DNA of 11,047 bases, taken from positions 1 to 11,047 of the forward strand of contig SVNB01000060.1 of NCBI GenBank assembly GCA_015067125.1. The letters are read 5' to 3'. The translations under genes were made by a program, and so were the position numbers. Each line of letters opens with the position of its first letter. The first letter of the stretch is position 1. This document shows, one piece after another, positions 1 to 5,524 of this stretch. This DNA is from Oscillospiraceae bacterium (GTDB taxonomy: Bacteria > Bacillota > Clostridia > Oscillospirales > Ruminococcaceae). Under the pieces are notes generated by a model, which saw only the letters and a list, made by a program, of their open reading frames with translations, had not been told where the DNA came from and did not search any database.

Positions 1-1793
1 TCCGGCCGGTCAAGAAAACCGCCGGCTCTTTCGCTGCGGCAGTTAATGCCCTTTGCCCGCAAAGCGGAAACATAGGCGTCGCCCTGGTTTTTCATGGAAC
101 GCAAAAGAATGCAGATATCGGAATACTGCACCGGACGGGTGTTTTCCCCGTCGGAAACCGGCATTCCCCCTATTACCATATTATATATGCGTTCCGCTGC
201 GGCGGCGGCTTCCGCTTTTACGGAATCATCGCCCGCACGGATAAGCAGAGCTTCGTTGCGGCAGATTCCGTCATCCGGAAAAGCCGCTTCCGGAATAAGC
301 ATTTCTTCCGGGCCGTAATCCATTTCTGCCGCTTCGGTGCTCATAATCTGTTCAAAAATAAAGTTTACCGCGCCGGCAATGCTTTTTCTGCTGCGATAGT
401 TTTTGCCAAGGATTATTGTGGCGGGGTAATTTTTGCCGTCAAATACCGGCCAGGTTCTGCGCTTTTTTAAAAAAAGTTCCGGCATTGCCTGACGAAAACG
501 GTAAATGCTCTGTTTTACGTCGCCCACAAAAAACAGGTTGCCGGGTCGGCAAATCATATCAAAAATGGTGCTTTGCGCCTTGTTTATATCCTGACATTCG
601 TCCACAAGGATATATTCAAATCTGTCGGCCGTGGCCTTTGCAATATCGGAAGGAAGATATTTTCCGTCGGCTGTTTTTTTGCTGAGCACAGCCAGAGCCA
701 GCTGTTCAAGGTCGGAAAAATCCAAAAGCCGCTTTTCACGCTTCATTTCGGAATAAAGCTTATCAAAATCCATGGTAAGGGCAAAAAGGCATTTTATCTT
801 CGGGGCAAGATCTGTTATATCCTCTTTAAAATCCGCTTCGGAAGCGACAAATTCCTCCGCCAGTTTTTTTACGGAATCCTTGTATTCCCCGCGCAGGTTT
901 TTAACAAGATCTTTTGTTCCGCAGTCTGCGCCTTTTATGGTTGGCATACGTATAAATGCCGCAAGAGAAAGCTCTTTTTTAAAATCATCCCAGCTTTCGT
1001 GCTCGCAGGAAGAAAGCAGATTATCAAGAACGTAATAATCATCGTGCAGCATATCAAGATAAACGTTAAAAGGCTCTTCCTGACATTCCGCAATGGCATA
1101 CTCTATGTTTTCCTTGCCGCGTTCGAGCACCGAGCGTGCGCGGTCGAGCAGGATTCTTCCCCACGCGGTTTCTTCGATAGGGACGGCAGGGTTATACATG
1201 GCGGCCTTTTCGCAAAGCCAGTCGTCATAGTGGGGCAGGGCACGGATAAAATTATAAAGCGTGAGCACGGATTCCCCAAGGCCGGAATCGTTTCTGCCGC
1301 CGCCAAGGGTTTCCGCAAGTTCCGCAAACACGGCGGAACCTTCCGCATAGTATTTTTCTATGGTTTCTTCCAGTGCGGCAGAAGCAATATCGCTTGCCTC
1401 GTCCTCATCTGCAATGCGGCAATCCGGCGCAAGGCCGATGACACTGAAGTTTTCCCGTATGATATCAAGGCAAAAGGAATGTATGGTGCCGATGTGAGCA
1501 CGCTCCATCAAAAGCAGCTGCCGCTGAAGGCGCGCGTCCTGCGGATTCTGCGATGCAAGGGAGGAAAGTTTTGCGTTTATCCGGGCTTTCATTTCTGCGG
1601 CCGCAAGGTTTGTAAAGGTTACTACAAGCAGGCGGTCCGCGTCAACGGGGTTTTGTTCATCGGTGAGCATTTTTGCCATGCGTTCTACCAGAACGGCGGT
1701 TTTGCCGGAACCCGCCGCTGCGGAAACAAGCAGATTTCCGCCAAAGGAATTTATTGCCTGCAGCTGCTGTTCGTTCCATTTTTTATCAGCCAA
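1..1793 (-). CDS. addA: ATP-dependent helicase/nuclease subunit A, AddA (5' half; runs off the left edge)
   Basis: AddA is the motor subunit of the AddAB complex. It is a UvrD-like 3'-5' helicase with a C-terminal RecB-type nuclease and resects double-strand breaks up to Chi in the cytoplasm. The window holds 597 codons of a family of about 1,200 residues, so only the helicase half is seen. Visible are a Q-motif region (WNEQQ, residues 6-10), Walker A AAAGSGKT (25-32), motif Ia VVTFTNLAAAEMKARI (57-72), TIHSF (103-107), an LLDFSDLE segment, Walker B VDECQD (D398, E399), GDVKQSIYRFR (424-434) and NYRS (465-468). The start is TTG at 1793. It overlaps the addB stop by 8 bp and lies 8 nt after the GGCGG core of a strong Shine-Dalgarno. 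The first in-frame ATG (residue 39) would remove Walker A, so it is rejected. The Walker B region reads DECQD where DEYQD is usual. The C-terminal nuclease cannot be judged here. Confidence 0.95.
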   Translation of the reverse strand, partial: MADKKWNEQQLQAINSFGGNLLVSAAAGSGKTAVLVERMAKMLTDEQNPVDADRLLVVTFTNLAAAEMKARINAKLSSLASQNPQDARLQRQLLLMERAHIGTIHSFCLDIIRENFSVIGLAPDCRIADEDEASDIASAALEETIEKYYAEGSAVFAELAETLGGGRNDSGLGESVLTLYNFIRALPHYDDWLCEKAAMYNPAVPIEETAWGRILLDRARSVLERGKENIEYAIAECQEEPFNVYLDMLHDDYYVLDNLLSSCEHESWDDFKKELSLAAFIRMPTIKGADCGTKDLVKNLRGEYKDSVKKLAEEFVASEADFKEDITDLAPKIKCLFALTMDFDKLYSEMKREKRLLDFSDLEQLALAVLSKKTADGKYLPSDIAKATADRFEYILVDECQDINKAQSTIFDMICRPGNLFFVGDVKQSIYRFRQAMPELFLKKRRTWPVFDGKNYPATIILGKNYRSRKSIAGAVNFIFEQIMSTEAAEMDYGPEEMLIPEAAFPDDGICRNEALLIRAGDDSVKAEAAAAAERIYNMVIGGMPVSDGENTRPVQYSDICILLRSMKNQGDAYVSALRAKGINCRSERAGGFLDRP

Positions 1794-4700
1794 GTTCCTC
1801 ACCGCCTTTTATAAGATTATAAAATTCCGCATCCTTAAAGCTTTCGTGCTCAACAAACGGGTCGTTTTCTGTTCTGCGGCAGATGTTTTTATACGAGCAA
1901 TGTCCGCACGAAAGTTTACCGTCCCTTTTATAGGGCAAAGCGGCGATTTTTCCTCCGGAAAGTTCTTCCGCCATAAGGCAAAGCAGCTTATCCACGTGGG
2001 ATTTTATTTCTCCAAGCTGCGCAAGGGTTGCAAGAGAACCGGTGTATCCCTTTTTACCCATTTTTACGGGTATAAAAATACCCCTAAGTCCCGGTTCCAT
2101 GGCGCTGAGCACGTCGATGTCATCAAGAACCAGGCCGTTCATTTTAAAAGCCTTTGCGGCCTCGGCATTAATTTCCTCTGCCGGGGTGCCGCGGTTTATT
2201 GTGAGCACGGAATCCTTTGCGGGCATATAAAGAACGCCTGCCGGGGTGGAATCGCAAAGGCCACCCCTGCCGCCGTGCCAGATGGAAAACAGATAAACGA
2301 GCATCTGTATATTGATGCCGTAGAAAACGTCGCAGAGTTCAAATTTTTTGGAACCGGATTTATAGTCCACAACGCGGACATAGCGTTTGCCGCCTTTGTT
2401 GAGCACGTCAACGCGGTCAATGACACCTTCTACCGTGATTTCTTTGCCGCCGGGAGTGCAAAGCCTGTACGCAGAAACCTCGGAATCTCCGCCGACGGGC
2501 ATTTCGAAGGCGTAAGGCTCAAATTCGGAAACCGCAAATTCCGCGCCTATGCGGCGCAAAAGCCGCTTTAAAAAGCCTGCAATGCGGCGATAAAGATACA
2601 CAAACCTTGCGGTTTTGTCTTTTTCCGAACCCATTACGGAATCAAGATATTCTTTGAGCACGCGGTCGATTTCCAGACGCAGTTCTTCATCAGAAAGTTT
2701 GGAAATTCCGCTTCCGCCATGGGCAGAAACTATCTGCTGAAGCACATAGTGAATAAGCGAACCGGCAGAAAGAGGAGAAAGTTCGGCCTTTTGCCGTTCT
2801 TTGAGCACCAGCCCGGATTTGATAAAATAAGAAAAAGGACAGTTTTCATAAGTTTCTATTTTGGAAGGCGAAAGCCGGAACTTTCTGCCGAAAAGTTCTT
2901 CGGCCGTTTTTGGGTTTTCTATGGCAAAACGCGCGGAAGAAACCTCTTCTCCAAGCTTTTGAGCACGGCTGTTCCACCGTTCTTTTTCGGCAAGATAAAG
3001 CTTTATGGCTTCGGATTCCGGAGTGGATTTTCCGCCGAAAGAGGCAAGTTTTTCAAAGGCGGAATTTTCGCTGCAAAGCCAAAAGCTGCTTTCAAAATCC
3101 GCGGTTTTCTTCTGTTCAAGTCCGGGCGCCGCATCAATAAGCCTTTGCAAAAGCACAGATTTGTTCTGTTCTTTGGAAGCAACGTCAAAATTATGCCAAA
3201 GGGCAAAAACTTTTTCGCTTGCACAGGTAAAAGCGGTATAGGCATACATTCTTTCGGAAAGCAAGGCTTCGTTTTCACCGTCGCCTATATCGATTCCCAT
3301 ATCCTGCATGGCACGGCGTTCGTCTTCCGTAAAAAGAGAGCCGTTTGCCGGCGGCGCAGGAAAAATTCCATCGCAAAGCCCGATGACAAAAACAGCCTTT
3401 ATGCCGGAAGGACGCATTCTGTCCGCAGTACCGGCAGAAACACAGTCCAGCGTGTGGGGAAGAACGCCGATTTTCGCTTCGGAAAGCACAAGTTCAAAAA
3501 GCCTGCCCATGGTGTTTTCATCAAGGCGGACTTCCGCAAGGGCAGAAGAAAATTTATCCAGAGCGGAAACAACGCAGCTCCAGAAGGAATCCAGGTTTTC
3601 TGCTTTGGCGGTTTCTCCGGCAAGAACGTATTCGTCATAAAGCCTGCGCAGGCCTTCGGTAACTTCGCATTCCATAAGAAAATCATAAAAAGCATCGGCA
3701 AATTCTTTTCCGCTTGCGCCCAAAATACGCCTTTTAAGTTTTTCCAAAGGCGTAATAATTTTTTCGCGCAGGGAATTAATGCGTTCCAGAGCTTCGGTAT
3801 CGGTTTCTCCCCGTTCGGTAAAACCTTCGGGATTTCCGGTAAAAGGAGAGAGAAAAAGCCGGCCGCGGATATTCCACACAAAGCAATAGTTTTCAAATTC
3901 CGCGGTTTCTTCCGCAGAAACCGGGATTATGCCTGTTTTAAGAATACGCATAATATCCGCCGCGGAAAAATTGCCCCGCACGGCAGAAAGTGCCGCAGAA
4001 ATAAAAGCAGAAAGCGGATGGGCGGAAAGTTCGGCGTTTCTGTCCATATAAAGGGGAATTCCGGCTTTTTTAAAAGCGGCGGGCAAAGCGTGTTCATAGC
4101 AGGAAAGGCTTCTGGCAATAACGGCCATTTCGCGCCAGCGCATGCCCCGTTTTGCAAGCTGTTTTGCCATAGAAGCAACAAAGTTCGCTTCGTCATAGGG
4201 GTCCGCCGCGGTTATAAGGTGTACGCCCTCTCCGGCAGAGTTTTCTGCTCGGCCCTGCAAAAAGTTTTCTTCCAGACTGATTATGCCGTCGGGGCGCGGG
4301 TCGTTTTCTTTTTCCGCAAAAACGGGCGAGGCAATTTTTGCTCCGGTCTCTCTGGCAATTTTTTCAAGACGGCCGGCAGTGCGTTGGGTTTTGGAAAAAA
4401 GTCCGGTGCCGCCGGTGCGGTCGTAAACAGAATCGCAGCAAAGGCTTGCTTCCACCAAAGGGGATTGTTCCAGAATTTTGCGCAGCATTTTATATTCGCT
4501 GCCGGTAAAACCGGTAAAGTTATCTATAAAAACGGGCGTTTCGCTGAAAAAATCGTTTTCTTCAAGAATATCGCAGGCACGTTTTATATCCGTAAGGGGG
4601 TCAATATAGCTTTTTTGAAGCATGGAATCATAAAGTTCAAAAATTGCGGCAAGGTCCGCCGCTTTTTCGCCAAGGGGACCTTCTTCTTCCGCAAGGCGCA

Positions 4701-5097
4701 GCAAATCTCCGGAAGAAATTCCCGCGTTTTTAAGTTCGGTATCCGTCTGCACAAGCTTTTTTATAAACGGAGCGCCCTGTACGTTCTTTTTATAAAATTT
4801 AAGGGAATCTCCGCAGGCAGAAAGCGCCGCGCCCATTAAAAGAGTTTTTGCGGTATCGTCCGTATATTCGCCGGCAAGGCCGCCAAAGGTACGGAATATA
4901 CTGTTGCAAAGGCGGGAAAAACCAAGCACCTCTACGTTCTGCGCCTTTTCCGTTCCCAAAAAATCAAAAAGCAGTTTTTCACTTTCAAAAGAAAACTGTT
5001 CCGGAACGATAAGATAAGCGGATTTTTCTTTTGCGATATGTTCATAAAGCGTTTTGCGCCGTGCTTCTTCGTTTGTGCCGATAATAAACCGAAGCAT
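1786..5097 (-). CDS. addB: ATP-dependent helicase/deoxyribonuclease subunit B, AddB
   Basis: AddB is the partner of AddA. In characterised AddAB it carries a RecB-family nuclease that cuts the 5' strand and an inactive helicase fold used in Chi recognition. This protein is 1,103 residues, close to the usual length of about 1,150. The nuclease core is visible as GVIDRVD followed by VVDYKSG (D911, K913). The four cysteines expected to hold the 4Fe-4S cluster are present as C753 (YENCPFSYF) and C1064-x2-C1067-x5-C1073. The N-terminal conserved VLGFSRL and FIDNFTGFT segments also fit AddB. The start at 5097 is chosen because AAAGGCGGCGA lies 7 nt upstream (GGCGG core) and MLRFIIG aligns with the family N-terminus. 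An upstream in-frame ATG at 5151 lies before the likely promoter. The N-terminal P-loop is missing: G7 to K15-T16 reads GTNEEARRKT instead of a GxxGxGKT-type loop. It overlaps addA by 8 bp, so the two form an operon. Confidence 0.95.
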   Translation of the reverse strand: MLRFIIGTNEEARRKTLYEHIAKEKSAYLIVPEQFSFESEKLLFDFLGTEKAQNVEVLGFSRLCNSIFRTFGGLAGEYTDDTAKTLLMGAALSACGDSLKFYKKNVQGAPFIKKLVQTDTELKNAGISSGDLLRLAEEEGPLGEKAADLAAIFELYDSMLQKSYIDPLTDIKRACDILEENDFFSETPVFIDNFTGFTGSEYKMLRKILEQSPLVEASLCCDSVYDRTGGTGLFSKTQRTAGRLEKIARETGAKIASPVFAEKENDPRPDGIISLEENFLQGRAENSAGEGVHLITAADPYDEANFVASMAKQLAKRGMRWREMAVIARSLSCYEHALPAAFKKAGIPLYMDRNAELSAHPLSAFISAALSAVRGNFSAADIMRILKTGIIPVSAEETAEFENYCFVWNIRGRLFLSPFTGNPEGFTERGETDTEALERINSLREKIITPLEKLKRRILGASGKEFADAFYDFLMECEVTEGLRRLYDEYVLAGETAKAENLDSFWSCVVSALDKFSSALAEVRLDENTMGRLFELVLSEAKIGVLPHTLDCVSAGTADRMRPSGIKAVFVIGLCDGIFPAPPANGSLFTEDERRAMQDMGIDIGDGENEALLSERMYAYTAFTCASEKVFALWHNFDVASKEQNKSVLLQRLIDAAPGLEQKKTADFESSFWLCSENSAFEKLASFGGKSTPESEAIKLYLAEKERWNSRAQKLGEEVSSARFAIENPKTAEELFGRKFRLSPSKIETYENCPFSYFIKSGLVLKERQKAELSPLSAGSLIHYVLQQIVSAHGGSGISKLSDEELRLEIDRVLKEYLDSVMGSEKDKTARFVYLYRRIAGFLKRLLRRIGAEFAVSEFEPYAFEMPVGGDSEVSAYRLCTPGGKEITVEGVIDRVDVLNKGGKRYVRVVDYKSGSKKFELCDVFYGINIQMLVYLFSIWHGGRGGLCDSTPAGVLYMPAKDSVLTINRGTPAEEINAEAAKAFKMNGLVLDDIDVLSAMEPGLRGIFIPVKMGKKGYTGSLATLAQLGEIKSHVDKLLCLMAEELSGGKIAALPYKRDGKLSCGHCSYKNICRRTENDPFVEHESFKDAEFYNLIKGGEELG
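1799..1808 (-). promoter_or_regulatory. Ribosome binding site that fixes the TTG start of addA
   Basis: The minus strand reads AAGGCGGTGA, which matches the anti-Shine-Dalgarno complement AAGGAGGTGA at 9 of 10 positions. It lies inside the last codons of addB. Five bases separate its end from the TTG, and eight separate its GGCGG core from it. This supports translation of addA from TTG, coupled to termination of addB. An in-frame GTG at 1802-1800 lies inside this site and is less likely to be the start. Confidence 0.75.
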
Positions 5098-5128
5098 TTT
5101 TTCGCCGCCTTTCCGGATAAACTTATAC

Positions 5129-5166
5129 ATTATAATAATAACACTTTGCACATAAAAAGCAAAGTG
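5129..5166 (-). promoter_or_regulatory. Likely addBA promoter with an upstream palindrome
   Basis: On the minus strand a perfect TATAAT lies at 5134-5129, about 32 bp before the addB start, which would give a leader of about 25 nt containing the ribosome site. No good -35 box stands 17 bp upstream. In its place is an 8-bp perfect inverted repeat, CACTTTGC (5166-5159) and GCAAAGTG (5149-5142), around a 9-nt spacer. An alternative reading is TTGCTT with 16-bp spacing to TATTAT, which would put the palindrome over both the -35 and the spacer. The -10 box is seen directly; an operator role for the palindrome is inference. Confidence 0.55.
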
Positions 5167-5200
5167 CCAAATTTCGGCCGTTCCATTTGCCGATGTTCAT

Positions 5201-5285
5201 ACCTCCTCGGAGGAGGAGGTGTCTGCGGAGCAGACGTAGGAGGGATAACCAAGAACCCAGAGGGCAACCTCCCTTTCACAAAAGG
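5201..5285. repeat. Cluster of short hairpins in the addB-PBP intergenic region
   Basis: Four inverted repeats follow one another. ACCTCCT (5201-5207) pairs with AGGAGGT (5214-5220). GTCTGC (5221-5226) pairs with GCAGAC (5230-5235) around GGA. GAGG (5260-5263) pairs with CCTC (5268-5271) around GCAA. CCTTT (5272-5276) pairs with AAAGG (5281-5285) around CACA. No gene-like frame with a ribosome site crosses the block. The style resembles dispersed intergenic repeats I associate with gut Clostridia genomes, but copy number cannot be judged from one window. Confidence 0.6.
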
Positions 5286-5288
5286 AAA

Positions 5289-5411
5289 ATTGAAAACACC
5301 GTAGGGAACGCTGTCCTCAGCGTTCCGAAAAAAACGGACCGTCGGGGACGACAATCCCTACAGAAAGCCATTTCTGGCGGCCACACGGGGCCGCCCCTAC
5401 GGTGTTTCAAT
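5289..5411. repeat. 123-bp element with terminal inverted repeats and nested hairpins (MITE-like)
   Basis: The ends are ATTGAAAACACCGTAGGG (5289-5306) and, on the other strand, ATTGAAACACCGTAGGG (5411-5395). They are identical apart from one A inserted in the left copy. Inside are four hairpins: GGAACGCTG/CAGCGTTCC (5305-5326, perfect 9 bp, loop TCCT); 5336-5357 (nine positions, two G-U pairs if read from the minus strand, loop TCCC); CAGAAA/TTTCTG (5361-5376); and GGCGGCC/GGCCGCC (5376-5395). Three units each begin GTAGGG: one on plus at 5301 and two on minus at 5361 and 5400. The first two face each other across an A-tract. No transposase is encoded and no clear target-site duplication is visible beyond A-rich flanks. 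It lies between the PBP terminator and the addB promoter, so it interrupts no gene. Confidence 0.7.
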
Positions 5412-5438
5412 AAAATGCACCGGCAATTTATATCCCCC

Positions 5439-5459
5439 GGTTGCGTTTTTTTTGCAACC
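5439..5459. repeat. Short hairpin with a T-rich loop
   Basis: GGTTGC (5439-5444) and GCAACC (5454-5459) form a perfect 6-bp stem around a 9-nt loop made of G and eight T on the plus strand. It lies just downstream of the PBP terminator on the minus strand. It has no T-tract after the stem, so I do not call it a terminator; its role is unknown. Confidence 0.4.
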
Positions 5460-5476
5460 ATTATGTTTTACTGCGC

Positions 5477-5506
5477 AAAAAAGCGGCGGAAGAAAACTTC
5501 CGCCGC
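5477..5506 (-). terminator. Intrinsic terminator of the penicillin-binding protein gene
   Basis: Read on the minus strand, GCGGCGGAAG (5506-5497) pairs perfectly with CTTCCGCCGC (5492-5483) around a TTTT loop, followed directly by six T (5482-5477). It begins about 18 bp after the PBP stop codon. A 10-bp GC-rich stem with a U-tract is a textbook Rho-independent terminator. It separates the PBP transcript from addBA. Confidence 0.92.
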
Positions 5507-5524
5507 CGGGGGAATAATTTTGTT

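Noticed and set aside
3005..3278. Short frames on both strands within addB
   Set aside because: They are out-of-frame shadows without ribosome sites inside a clearly conserved gene.
2719..4839. Plus-strand open frame of 706 codons
   Set aside because: It is in exact antisense register with addB, has Lys/Phe/Gly/Arg-rich low-complexity content and no family motif. It is explained by the absence of TTA, CTA and TCA codons in addB.
5098..5151. Upstream ATG start for addB at 5151
   Set aside because: It would add 18 residues that do not resemble AddB and would start upstream of the TATAAT box. The ATG at 5097 has a proper ribosome site.
5201..5411. CRISPR array
   Set aside because: The repeated units are inverted and folded, not regularly spaced direct repeats, and no cas gene is present.
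5477..5506. GC-rich inverted repeat considered as part of the mobile repeat cluster
   Set aside because: The perfect 10-bp stem with a TTTT loop and six T directly after it, just past the PBP stop, fits an intrinsic terminator better.
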